A DNA stretch of 64,000 bases, taken from contig BROG01000006.1 of the NCBI GenBank assembly GCA_030159075.1, positions 3,690,501 to 3,754,500 of the forward strand, in the 5' to 3' direction. Positions 46,301 through 61,300 of this stretch are shown here, piece by piece; positions within the stretch are counted from its first letter, which is position 1; each line of letters starts with the position of its first letter. The translations under genes and the position numbers were made by a program. A model generated the notes under the pieces. It did no database searches. It was not told the origin of the DNA and saw only the letters and a program-made list of their open reading frames with translations. The DNA is from Atrina japonica (lineage: Eukaryota; Mollusca; Bivalvia; Pterioida; Pinnidae).

Positions 46301-49300
46301 ATGTAGCCTACTATACAAGCAAAGACTGGAATTTTTCAAAAACTCGCAAACATGTGTGGTGACATTTGTAATCCTTAATAAAATGAACAAATAATACCTG
46401 TTGAAGTATAACATGTATAAGACATACCTGAAGGTTGGGGTTTTTGCACACTGCACTCTTTCTGTAAATCAGCTACTTCAATACCACTGACAGCCTCTTT
46501 GAACTTGTCCAAAGGGCAATCAAATACACCACATCCTGAAATGATTTCAATATATTTGGAATTTTTTGGAATTTAGAATGTTGTTTTACGTCACACTCAA
46601 CAATTTTTCAGTTATATGGTGGAAGCCAGTTTTTAATGGTGGAGGAGAGAACCCGGTTACAATGTACCCGGGAAGAGACCACCGACTTTCCGCAAGTAAA
46701 CTGGTAAACTTTCTCACAAAAATCAGCTTAGGTTCCAGCGGGACTCGAACCTGCACTGACAGCAAGTGAATGACTTCATGGTTTAAAGCGTGATGCTCTA
46801 ACCACTCAGCCATGGAGGCCCTGATGTCAATATAACATGTATAAGTTTGTTGCTTAATTCAACAAAGGAACAATACTTGTGTAAATCGTGTAAATGTAAA
46901 CAATGTGATGTAGCATGTCCAAGTACAAGATTTACTAAGGTGAAAATGATGTGAAGCGATTGGAATGTCTTTTTGGAAACATACAAAAATGAACATATCA
47001 TCAAGAATATGTCACTCAAATGGAGATGTCAAAGCCTAAAGGAGAGGTGATACAAATATCTAAACCCATGCTTCATTCAGTGTAATCAATATTTTTAATT
47101 TGCAAAATGAGCTACTGTTTTACATAGTTACTTGAACACTATGGCTTCTATGCTAAAGAACAGGATAATGGAACATTACATTTCCATGGTTCACTGATTT
47201 GTCCTTCTTTTGAATGATTAATAGAATCAACCCCTATCATGAGGGTATGACAAAGGAATCTCAATCCGAGGGTAAGATTCTTGAATGACAAACCCGAAGC
47301 ATTCAAGAATCTTACCCTCGAATTGAGATTCCTTTGTCATACCCTCAAGGGAGGGGTTGATTATTTTTCTCCCATGTCTTAAACATACATGTCTATGTAC
47401 ATCTACGCAGATCTATGTCAAGTCTGACATAAACATTTACTGCATTCTAGAAGCCACAGAAGTTATATATCATTTCCGTTAAGGTGCAGATATAGATATG
47501 TATCGTTCTCTAAAACTTATATAAAAGATATTATTTAACTGTATTGTAGTCTTAAACAATATGATTTTTTTCACAAACTTTCCACTTCAAATGCATAATG
47601 ACTTTTTAGACTCAGAAAATTCACATACCTGGTAAAATCAATTTGTGTAAATGAATATTAGGAGAATTTGTATCATTTCTAAAGTAAAAACGGACAGAAA
47701 ATTTGGAATGTTCATCTTCATGTAATTCTATTACAACCGATGTGCTGTATGGTGGCTGTCTCTCGTTGTAAATACTCAGAGCTTTCAGTAAGTAAATAAC
47801 AGTTGAATCATGCTACAAAACAAAATATACAACTTTTAGAACAAGTTACATTTCTTATAAACCTATTTTCAAAATGAAATACATTAATGTCATTACATCA
47901 TTCATACAATGTATAGAAAGATATTGCTTGTGAATGATTTTTTTCATGGATTTTCAACACACTTTTGGGAACGGGGCCTGAGTCTTCGGAGTTGGGAATT
48001 TTAGTAATATTTTATTGATATTGGGAAATCTAAAAATACACAAAACGGTTTGAAAATATAAGAATCTCTCCAAATTCATTGTCATTTAACTTCAGTTGGG
48101 AAATTTTGACAACAATTCACCAGTATTTTTCGCTACTATAAACACATCACTATTTTGCCAGAACACATGTTGGCTACTATATTGCAAACCACTGTACACT
48201 ATTAGTTTTTATGATCATACTTACCCCTGAGTAAAGTATCATCTTGTGCATCATCTCAGAATCTTTTTTGCTCTTTTTCTCCATATTTGTTTTTATTGTA
48301 TAGACCAGCTGACCTGGAATATAACATGAGAAGTTTTTATGCAATATCTTTGACAGAAAACGCACACACAATTTGTTTTTTTAAACAGTTAAAATAATTC
48401 AGATATATCTAGGTCTATTTCTCTCAGAACTTGTATACTAAGAACTTAAGTCAATCCAATGAGCTAGTACCAAGAGATTTGATTTCATCAACATTATTTC
48501 AATGAAAATACTCCGATAAACCTGAAACTTTTGTCCAAGGTCATAACATACAGTAATGGCTCTTGCTTAAAAATCACTGAAATCATCACAAGATATCAAT
48601 AAATACCCATGTTTGGGTAGTGCAGTGGTTAACACACTCGCTTTTCACCAATGCAACTCAAGTTCGATGGTATGGCAGTGACTAACTCAGACACGTGGGA
48701 TTTCTCCAGCACTCCTGTTTCCTCCCACAGCAAGCAAACCCGAGCCAACGAGATCATATACATGTATATAAGTTACATTAACTTGTTTGTTACTTGTTGT
48801 TAAATAAATGAAGTTAATTTATTTAATAAATACCTGCTCGTAGTCTAGCTGACTCAGCTGTTGGACATTTCCAACTTGCATGTAAATCTCTCAATGCCAT
48901 TAACCTGTCAAATGTTTTGTTGACCTTTAGCCATAGAAAGTCAGGGAGTTTGCCTGCTGTATTCTAGAAAATGAAAAACAATTCTTAAAATTACCATATG
49001 TGAGATATAAACATATAAATTTTATCTTCCAAAAATAAATTATTTCATGTACATGTATTAAAAAAAGTCTAAAATAATTAATATCCAATACAGTCAAAGA
49101 ACATATTGTTTTAGGAAGGACATTATACAGTTATAAGGCCACCAGGGTAACAGTTGCCTGTGCCTCCCCAGGTGCTAAGTGACAATACTTTGTCCCAAAT
49201 TGAAACACCTGAGATATTACCCAAAAAAAATATCAATAATAATTAAAACAATGCTGGTGTGTTCATATCAAACACTCAGGGTTTTCCTTAGGGTCTGGTT

Positions 49301-52300
49301 TTAATGAGTCCCTGTGATCCAAAACATAAAAAATGTCCATGTCCAAAGTTAAATTTGTGAGTCCTATTCATTAATAGAGACTTTATATGTGTACATACCA
49401 ATAATGTGTATACATATTGTCATGTGTCAGGGAGACTACACTTCATTTCTCCCACGCGTGCGTCATATCTCCTTTGCGTACGTCATGCGTCATGTCTCCC
49501 TCATGCGAAAACCCTTGCAGCTTATTCGACAGTCTTTATTGATTCTGTATTTCAGTATACTGGTAATAAAGAATTTACTGCCCTGGTTGTAGTAGACATG
49601 GGGATTTGTCAAGTCATATTTCCCGAGGGCGACCCGGCTAGAAAAAATTGCTTTGCAATTTGTTATAATAGACCATCATTCATACTAGAAAGTCAATGAA
49701 AATTCAAGATAACATAGAAACAAGGACACACATTTTCAATTAATGAATTACAGATTAAAAATCAAACTAAATATACACACGTTATAGTGCGTCACAAGGG
49801 ACTCGGTCCTGAAAATATTTCATACATCAGAGACACAGAAATCATGCCCAAGTGAAACCCCATAGCAATGTAGTCGGGCAAATTTATAAATTGTATCACG
49901 TGTTTACCGATGATGTAACAGGTGGGAAACAATTCATCAGATTAGGGTGAATCATTATATCAACATGAAAGTAACTGTAAACCAGTTGTCAAAAAATATC
50001 AGCCAAAACTCTAAAAATAGTCCAAAATGATACATTGTATACACAGGTATATTTTTATTCAAAGTACTGGGTAATCAACTGAATTTATATTATCAACACA
50101 TCTGTTAATTATTTTATCATAACTTTGTATTTAAAGTTCTTGAAGTAATGGTCAGGAAACACATTTTGTTCTATCATTCCCCCTTATGATGCCTCTTATT
50201 GAGGAGAGCATTTACAAACTGAGCACAAAGTACCAAAAGTACAAATGCACTGGCAGTATACTTTCGCCACAAGTTGTGGTTTCTTAACAAAAAGGAACTA
50301 AAATTGAAAGATGGGAGAAATACATGTACAGTAAAACCTGCTATAGCGACCACCTCTATATAAGGATTAACTATTTATAAAGGCCAGTTTTTTCAAGTCC
50401 CTTGACTGCATACTTCAATTAAACTGAACTTATGTATAAGGGTCACCTGCACATAAAGGTCAATATTTTCTGGTCCCTTGGGTGGCCCCTATATACAGGT
50501 TTCACTGTACATGTATAATCAACCACTACATTAAGCCTAAAACAGTAGAATCAGTCCTTGAGGTAAGATGATGCCAAACCGGAAGTGATCATTGGGGTTG
50601 GTATCTAAGAATATAAACGCCTCAGATTGAGACTCTTTTATCATATACTGATATACTCAAGGTAGGTAATGAAAATGCAACATATACCGGGGTTCTTCTG
50701 AGCACATCACACTGCATGGTCATCCATCCAGATGCTGACCACGCTCGCCTTTGCTTAACTTCAGTTTATGAATATGAACACAAACCATCCAGCCACAAAA
50801 GCTATTGAAAATATTATCTTGCACATGAATTTAGAACTTGTGTATAACAAAAATAAAGTCCCACAAAAATTTCCTTATTTACAGTAGTCGGAAATTTACT
50901 TGATGCATTCCGGGGTGAAACGGCTCTTGTTATGATGTCATGTTAACAAATCGCAGTGTCCTGTTTTGGCAAAGGAATTTGTTGTTACAAAATGCTAAAT
51001 AATGATATGTTGTACAGGCCGGATAAAACATGTAATTTATATACTGGTGTGAGAAAGTAATCAACTGTCTTTTTGTTTGTTTCAACGGTGTTTTATGCCG
51101 CACTTAACAATTATTCGGTTTGTGGTAGTGGCCATTTTTAATGGTGGAAAGAACCTGGTTATAATGCACTATATGTAGAAAAAGACCACCTGGCTTATGT
51201 ACTGTACATGTATAGTTGTTTAATTTCATGGGGAGAAAATTTTGCGGTTTTCCTACAAGAACATATTCTCAGGTATTAAGTTTCGCACAATACTGTTTTC
51301 AAAACAAAAGTGTAACAGGAGTTACTTCTCTTGTTTTCCATTCAACTGATGATCCCATGCATTGCTCTATTGCTGTGGGAAGTAAGGCAAGTAAAGCTCA
51401 TAAGCATTTATGATTCATGTCAGACTATATCAAATCAATGAATTTTGATTGGAAATAACTTTTATAATTTTGATTGGTAACGTATTGTCTTTCTTACACT
51501 TCATAAGTAATCTGTATGAGGCATTACTTCATGGGTATTTAATTTCGTGGTATTTTCTTTGACCGCAAATGTAGCAAAATTAAATCCCCCGCAAATAAAG
51601 CAACTATACAACAGGTACATGTAAAGTGGCAAACTTTCTCACAAAATCAGTTTAGGTTCCAGTGCGACTCGAACCTGCACTGACTAGAGATGTGAGAGAC
51701 TTCATGGTTTAAAGCGTGATGCTCTAACCACTTGGCCATGGAAGTCCCTATCCAACCACTACATGTAGTTATTAGGTGGGATAGAGAAGTTCAAATGGTG
51801 GTATAGTCAATTAACCTTACTTGTTAACGAAATATGAAAAAACTTTCTATATGTTCTAATCCACAGAACAAAACACAGATACAAGAGAGATTTATAAGTA
51901 ATATTTACCTCACAAAATAAAGTATCTAATACTGAAAATATTCCATCAAATGTAGCTGGAACACCAGTGTTGTTGGAAACATATTCAAAAAATTTCTGTT
52001 AAATGAAAGAGAGAGAGAGAGATATCATAATATGCATAAAGTTTTTATTTTCTAAAAATAATTAAAAGATAAATTCATTATTGTTTGTAACATTGCTGTT
52101 ACAAAACTCTGTCAATCTTTATTGTGTTTCTGTACAAGAATGTAAATAACACAGCCACATGATAAATGACATCTGAGATCATTGCACAAAATTTACTTAT
52201 CGTATATATAAAAGAACAGAGCCATTGATCAGTATTAAAAGTTCTCATACATGTACCTGTTTAAAAGGTATTTAACTATATTTAACTTTTCACTCATTTG

Positions 52301-55300
52301 TAGGCTTTTTGTTGCAGCATTTAGACCCACCTTCCCTCCCAGTATTATTGTTATCATTATTATTATTATATATTTCAAGTTCAATTTTGTGTGAAAAGTA
52401 TGGAACACTGAATTTATGTATTCTTGACTTTAATATTATCGAACAAAGCTAAGTGAAAGAACTTTAAAGTACATGTGTATAGATACTGCAGTGTTATGAA
52501 ATAAACCAATACTTTTTCTTTTATTAACATGATTAATATTCTTCCATACGTATCATACGGGTTATTCTACTCACTTTTCTATTATGTTGAGCTGCACGGG
52601 GGAAAAACGTTTTTTTCCTCACTAGATACTCTCTTATGTATGGTGACAAGTAGGAACAATTACTCTAGTCAGTGTAAGCTTGTAATATTATACTTTATCA
52701 CCTAAAATTTAAACTCGTACTGGACAAGAAACGGATTATAAGACCCACACCGCCAGGTTATATTGAATTTACTTTTCTGTTTATTTGTTTGTTTATTGTT
52801 ATTTAACGTCCCACTCAAGAATATTTCATTCATATGGAGACGTCACCAAATGCCGGTGAAGGGCTTCAAATTTTGACCTACATGTATGCTCGGCACTTAC
52901 AGCCATTGAGCAGTGAGGGTTCTTGAACGTGCCGACACTACTGTGACATAGAACCTCAGTTTTTCATCCGAAGGACAGGAAACAAATCTGTCGCTGGCTG
53001 GACTCGAACTCACGACCTCACTATCAAGAGTCAAGTGCGCTACCGACTGATCCAGGTTGGCTCGTTTGTCACTGTAATATTTCATTTAATAAACAAGCAG
53101 GTGAACTATCACTTCTTTCACTATATATGTTGTTTTTTTATATAGTAAATACATGTAATTTATGTCCGTTTGAGTAGGAGCGAATAAGAAGATAATGTAG
53201 AATTCATTTAAGATAGTCATTTGCCCAGTTATGGAAATTCAGTGGTCGAGTTCTTGCTTTGCAAAGGGAAGACCCAAGATTGGCTATTTTTTTTAAATCC
53301 TTTGCTGATATACTGTGCTCTTAAGTAAGGGCTTGGCCTGATACCAGTACATTGTAGCTTTAAAATACCAAAATACTGCGTTATGGAATGCTTGAAATAT
53401 TATAGATCTACAATCCTAGTCAATCGCCTGTATTTAGACTTTTGTCTCACGGAGGTGTTTTTGCTGATAATGTACATGTTTATGAAGATACCAAAAGTAC
53501 ATGTAATTGGTAATATTTTACAGGAATATACAATTCATACTACAGTAAAACCTGCTTTAGCAACTACCTGTGTATAAAGACACCTGGTCACAAAGACCGT
53601 TTTTTTGCTGTACCCAACAGTATCATTTGTGTACAAATCAACCTCTATATAAAGACCACCTCTTGTGTCCCTAAGGAGGTCGTTATATACAAGTTTCGCA
53701 ATTTATATCTAGAATGTGAGCTCTTCCCATTAAATAAGTGTTTAATACTAAATGGGACATGCCTATTATGACATGGGACCACAGCCCGATTCACATCAGA
53801 GGCTGATCTGAAAGATTTAAATCTTATGGCTAACTTATAATGCTGAGGGTTTGGCATAGGACCAGTCATGTATACAAAAAATAGGTCATTAGGACTTGAC
53901 TGGTCACATAAGTCCCTGTCCTATCTACAAAAGCTTTTACCTTGAAGTAATGAATTTCATAATTTTGTTAAATTAGGTAAGACAATGCTATACCACTGGA
54001 CCTCTGTCAGCAATTCTATGAATATGATCACATGACATGAAGGAAATGCCATACCACAGAACCTTTGTCAGATTTCTAAGAACATGAACTTTACAATTAC
54101 ATTGTATATATAACTCTCCTAGATATATTTGTTTTTGCTGTTTTATTTTTTCAATAGCTTTACACACCAAGTGAGGGTTATTTAATGTGCTGCACCTGCC
54201 ATGACATGACCTCTATTTAAGATCCCGGATTTTCTGACACTAAGCATTGAACAAATGATCAGTCATTACTGAAGATTTTGGTATGAACCAATGATACAAT
54301 TTAAACCCTAAGCCTTCTGTATGCAAGACGACCACTCTACCATTTTATTGTCACAAGCAGTGTGTCCCCTATACAAATGTAAAATTAATTACTTACTCTG
54401 TTCTCTCTTGCAATTTTTTTAACTATGTTACTGGTGTCCCAGAATGTCTGTATCAGTTTATCAAACTTGGGACATGGATCATCTGTGTAAAGTAACTACA
54501 AATACAAACAGTTATAACTTCAGGATTCACATTTAAGATAACTGATAACTAAAATGAAGTAAAATAAAAATGAAAACTTTAAAATAGCGGTAATCAATTA
54601 CATGTACTGGTATTGTGCTGCTGTCAAGATTATGACATAAAAAATGCAAGTTATGTAAAATTATTAATTAGAGTTTCAAATTAGATAGTCAAAAAGGATG
54701 GGATGTCCCGGATTGGTGCTTGTGAGATAGAGAGTTAGGGTCATTTTAGTAGTACCACAAAAAATAGTGGTTATTGATAAGTATTTCTGCTTATTTTGCA
54801 ACTTATGTAACCTCAAAGATGAGGTATATCACAAGTGTCATTGCAATATACTGGTACACATTGTCAGGTTTCATTGCAATATACAGGTACACATTGTCAG
54901 GTTTCATTGCAATATACTGGAATACACATTGTCAGGTTTCATTGCAATATACTGGTACACATCGTCAGGTTTCATTGCAATATACTATTATATATTGTCA
55001 AGTTTTCACATTAAAAAAAATATATTTTTAGATTTCATATTCATGTACTGATACACATTTTGACGGCAGTAATCTTAGTTTATTGTGGTACAATTTGTAT
55101 TTCAATCAACTTGTAGGTCTGGGCTCTAAAATCTTAGCGCTTGAGTAGACAATATAAATTTGTAAAATGCCAAGTACAGATTCACAAACTTGACAATAAA
55201 CCAATGTTTAGTGTTACCCATTTTAATTTCCCACATGCTCACAAAAACTTGAAGGAGAATACTTAACACAACTCTTAGACCTACATGAAGAAGTTGTACA

Positions 55301-58300
55301 GAGGAAAACTTACACGATCTTCAGACAATGGTTCTGTATGAACAGGTACGGGTTGCCATGTTAGATTCTTATTCCACATCTGAGTTCCATTGGGTGGATA
55401 AAGTCCAGCTAGCACACAGTATGCACTCATTAATGTCCTATCTTTGTCAGTACTTCTTATAAAGACCTTTGAAACATATAATATCATGTAATGAACAGTT
55501 TGGTAATTTAGATATAACGTCAGCATGAAGTTGGATCAATTCAAGGTCATGACACAACCTGTTCAAATAAGGAAAATTTGTGCCAAAAGTAAAGTTGCAC
55601 AAATACATGTAAAGTGTAAAAAAAACTATGACCAAGACAAAAAAGTTCAATCAATGTCAAGAGTGACCTTTACATTAGTGTTATGACCTTGACATCGGTG
55701 TTATGACCTTGACATCATTGGTATAACCATGGACATAGGCAAGGCAAAGCAATGAAGATAGACCAAAGAAATGCTGTTTGAAAAAAAATCAACTTTCAAA
55801 AGTGTGTATTGATATTTACTGTTGGGGACACATCTGTCACACAAAAGTTACAATGTAGAATTGACCAACTTCCAAATGCCCGACATGGCATCTTTTGGCA
55901 AACTTTTATGATGTCACAATTAAATGGCCTGTCAAACACTTGTGTGATTATGACATAACAATCGAATGATGTCAAAAAAGCACATGAATAGCCATGTGTG
56001 AGACACTTGGCGATAGGTCATTTACACAGTACAGATAGAGTAAACATCACACAGTTTCTTATACAGTCAACTTTTGTTATAATGGTACTTGATATAACAG
56101 AATTTTTTGTTAAAGGCAGAAATTTCACGGGGAACGAATTTACATCCATGTCAATTTGTTTGATATAATGGCATATTTGCTTTCTGACACCGGCAATGAT
56201 TTTTGGCAACAAATCTGCATTTTACCTCTAGAATTAACTTGTTACAATGGCAAAGCATTTGGAATTGGAGAAATTAGAATTTTTCAAAAAGTTGATATTG
56301 CAAGAAGACAGCAATTTAAGTATTGAAAGATGCAATAACTCACCTGTGATCTTTTGTACTTTTCATCTAAAAAGTTTGAATCAATGTATTGTTCTTTTAG
56401 TATCTGTCCCAAGAAGAATGCTTGATGCATTCCAACCTACAATAAAGTACAAAGCATGTGTTCTCATAAATCGTTGTCACTGATATAACTGGTATTTTTT
56501 TTAATTAAAAGTGTAATATAAATAATTTTCATAAAATAAAACCCAATACAAAATATTAAATCCTGTAAAGCTTACATTGACATTGGTGATAATAAGAATC
56601 AACATAAATTTTAATTGTAAAATAATAAAATTAAAATAATGAGTTTTTCAATTCCAACATTCAAAACTACCTGTGAAAGCTGACCCCATCCTTGTGGCCA
56701 ATCTGTTTCCTTTACTGGATCTTTGGGGTAATTTTTGACTGGACTTCTATCACCATGCCGAAACAACTGTGTAAAGAAATGAAAAGAAGATTATATTACA
56801 ATGTATACACTCTGAAGTAAATGATACATATGATAAATTAGTACAAAGAACGCTTCTAGCAGACTATTTGTCTATAAACACATGTTACATGTCACCTTAT
56901 TGGTGAGGAAGGCACATGCACTTAGATACTCCTGTTCCATTTACCTTAGTCCTGAAAAATAATTTTGTATCACTTACCTCATGATCAGTCCTGAAAGATA
57001 ATTCTGTACCACTTACCTCAGACCACAAATGTAATTCTGTACCACTTGTCTCAGATCATCTCAGTCATGAAAGATAAATCTGCACCAGTTACCTTAGACC
57101 TCCTCAGTCTTGAAAGATAATTTGTACCACCTACCTCATGATCACTCCTGAAAGATAATTCTGTACCACTTACCTCAGACCACAAATATAATTCTGTACC
57201 ACTTACCTCCAACCCCTTCAGCCCTGAAAAATAAGTCTGTACCACTTACCTCATGATTAGTCCTGAAACATGATTCTGCACCACTTACCTCAGACCACAA
57301 ATATAATTCTGTACCACTATCCTCAGATCATCTTAGTCATGAAAGATAATTCTGTACCACTTACCTCATGATCAATCCAGAAAGATAATTCTGTACCACT
57401 TACCTCAGACCATCAATCCAGAAAGATAATTCTGTACCACTTACCTCAGACCACCTCAGTCCTAAAAGATAATTCTGTACTGTCAGACCACTTACCTCAG
57501 ACCACCTCAGTCCTAAAAGATAATTCTGTACCACTTACCTCAGACCACCTCAAATCTGACTGATAATCCTGTACCAATTACTTCAGAAAACCTTACTATG
57601 TTAACTGGGCCCGAAGTCACCAAATTTACTCAATACTCAAGCTCAACTTTTATTTCATTATTTTGACTATAAAATCGTTTGTAAAATATTTGGGTTTGAG
57701 TGATTAGGAAGCATATTATTATTTTTTTATCATTCACATATAAAATTTTGCGTCATAATTAGGATTTTCCTGTAAAAATGAATAAACATGTTGAGTACGG
57801 TACTCAAAATTTGAGTACGTACTCAAATAATATTTTAATATTTCTGCAGTTTTCTTCAAATGAGCAATGATTTTGATCATTATTTACAATTATATCCCAT
57901 CAATATGCAAACAAGTCTAGTAACAGAATAAATTTTGCGTGATTTTACCTTAAAATCATGAAAAGTTAGTTGAGCTTGAGTACTGAGTAAATTTGGTGAC
58001 TTCGGACCCTAATAACAATTAACTGATTGATAATCCTGTACCAATTACTTCAGAAAACCTTACTTTGTTAACTGATAATAATTAACTAATCACGGTTGAC
58101 AATCTAAAATATACATGTAGCAAAATTTTCCAGACTTTCCCTTTTATGGATTGTCACATCATGTGACTGCTTTATTGTCAGCCAATCAGAGAGCATAAAT
58201 GTACATGTATCAAATTTATCAGAAATACATAATCGGAGTAAGGATAATGCACAAAAGTTAAGGTACATGTAGCTAGAATTCACATCTCAAATAAATGGAA

Positions 58301-61300
58301 TTACAATTTGTATGTCTTGAAACAACTAACTGTCTATGGATTTTTCAAAATAAGAGACTAGTTTACTTCCCTTATGACAATCTACACGGGGGAAACATTT
58401 TATTCCTCACTGCATACTCATTTATGTGTGATGACAAGTAGAAATGATTACTCTAGTCAGTGTAATTTGACTTGTGGTCTGAGGTAAGTGGTACAGAATT
58501 ATGTTTCAGGACTAATCATGAGGTAAGTGGTACAGAATTATCTTTCAGCTAATTTTCAACTAATTTTTTGTGAAATTAAAAAAATGAGTGTTTATAAGGA
58601 GGGGAAAAATAATTATGGGGCGATATCATACACATGCAAATTATGACTTTGAATTTTTTGTAGGAATTTTCTTTCTTTTTATAGACATGGGGCCCAAAAA
58701 TTTATTTGAAACATAAAAAAATTCGAACTATAAAATGTTTATAAGCAGCGTTAAATAACAAAAAACTATTCGGGACTTTGTGAATAGTTCGAAACATCGA
58801 CAAATTTGACTCATTGAAGTTCAACTCATCAAAGTTCTACTGTATTAAAATAACTGAATTTAATTAAAAGAATTGCAACTTTGACAGATCTTAATTATAG
58901 GCTCCCATTTATTTTAAATGTGTTACCTATATTTTAGTGGTGTTTATTCAATCAAGAGGGCAGGCTTTATATATGTGTACAATACATGAATGTTATTCCA
59001 TTTCTACTGAAAATATATACCACTTTGTAATGTAACAATATTTCAATAAGGCTTTCAGAGTATGGTGGGATTACCTTTGCAGGAGCATGCAGACCTATGG
59101 CTTCTATATCAACTGTTGACAGACTGATTTAAAACTAAAACTCATTGTTTTGTTTTGTCATAGTTGCTATCATGCTTTTTAAAATATTAGTGGATGTTAT
59201 TAATAGTTTTTCCACCATTCTTAAAATCTTGAATGTAAACTTAGGTGTAAAAGTAAGTTTTGTTTCATATTCAAGCACCAGCATACTGATACAAAATAAT
59301 ATCAAATGAAAAAGGTAAGTTAATTACCTTTATTTTGCTAATTAAATTCCTTATCTCTATCTTGACGATGATTATTCATAATTAAGATTGATTTTTGCAT
59401 TCATACGTACTTTAAACTGAATTTTTAATCTAATTAAATTTCAATTTAAAAGATAACAAACAGCATACACCTACATTGTACTGCAGAAATGATAGTGACA
59501 GAAAACACCCACATACACTAACACATACATGTATACATGTATATGCTTGTACACATTAAAAACAAAGCATTCAGTATGATCACATATTTTTTTTAATTTA
59601 TGATTTTTAAAACCCTCAGTACTTTTATTAGAATACTACCTATTTAATTTTCTTCTTTTCTTTCAAATGTTTACCTGGACTAACATTTTTGGTCTGGTTG
59701 GACACAATGTTTGGCTGGACCAATGCTTTTAAGGGGGACAAAAAATTAGAGACCCGGACCACAAATGTTAACATTTTCAGTGTGACTGGACACATTTTGA
59801 GGCCGGACCGATTATTATAGAGGGCAAAGCCCCTCATATATGTAGAGAAGCTCATATTTTTATTTCTACTACATCCGGGGACCCGTACTACTAAGGCCAA
59901 AAAAAAAAATATGTCTGTTTAGGGTTTCAGCCTAAAAAAAAATAGGGTAGGTAGGTAGGCATTTTCATTTTATTTTTTTTTTTTCATTTTATTTTTTCGG
60001 TACATGTTGCTCTTATTATTTTACCAAATTCCAACCCAATGTTGTGTTGTTACATGCACATGTTTACAGTATCTTCAAACCAAATATCAATTACTCTTTC
60101 TGTTGAATGGATTTAGGTATTGAGAAACCTAATGAGCATATGACCCAAGAGATGCCGAGAAATGGTTTCAGACATCATGTTGATACAAGTATAGATATTT
60201 AATCTTGGTTGTAATCATAAATACTTGTACCTTTAAATCAGATAGGTTTAAAAATGATATTAATTTTGGAGCATGTCTTTTACAGGTAGTTTTGTACATC
60301 AAAATTTATAACAACAATAAATACAAAGAAATTATTTTCATGATTAATATTCTTTTGTCAATGTTTTATGTTGAAATTGAAATTGCTTGCAATTTACTGC
60401 TACCGTATATACTCGTGTACAGGTCGCAGTTTTTTACTCAAAATATGTGTGTAATATTTGCCATGCGACTTATCTACTGGGTATAGGATTTCGTGGTCTT
60501 GAAATCTGAGGCCGTATGGACTATGATGGAGAGACAGACATCTAAGACAACAATACTTAACATAGGCGTCGGAGCCGGGGGGTCTTTTTTTGCAAAGATA
60601 GGCATATGTGTTCAAAATTGAGGCTTAGCCTTCAAGACAAGTTGGTTTAGCCCCCCCCCCACACACTTTTGGCGTGTGTGTGTTTTAAGTTGGTTTAGCC
60701 CCCCCACTTTCAATTTGCTTCCGACGCCTATGCTTAAACATCGATGTTTGTTAATGATAAATAAATAAGGTACCTCACGTGTGCATAAAACATTGTGTTC
60801 TTCGTATGGTAAAAACTAATCCCTTTCAGTGATTCAAGTGTCATTCAGAATTTGCGTAATCAGGCCGAATATTTAAAAATATTGTTTAGTGTAATCTGAA
60901 CAATCCAGGTAAAAAAATCTGACCTAATTTATAAGGCAGTGTAGTGCATTTTTGTCCCAACAAAAATCTGAAATTTTGCTCAGTTAACATATCAAATTTA
61001 CAAAGGAAATTTAAAATAATAAATTCTCTACCGACCCATCCACCGCTGAAACAACTGGACAAGTCCTGTAAAGCAAACAATCTTTTAATGTTGGCCTGAA
61101 TCAGCCAAGCTTCTCATCTCGGCACCCTGCTGTGAAGTTGAAGTCTTCGTACACTACTAGAAGTTGTGTTGTTTGTGTGTGACCTTCAACTGATAAGGTT
61201 TGCGCGGTAGTCTTTGAAGTTATGGAAGTAATGATGACACGCGTATACATGTGTTATGAGTTGGGACGCGACATAGGAAGTTGTTACAGGTATGCTGTTA

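Noticed and set aside
49389..49699. 67- and 97-codon plus-strand frames
   Set aside because: Overlapping frames within an intron of the acid phosphatase gene, with no recognisable protein and no splice context.
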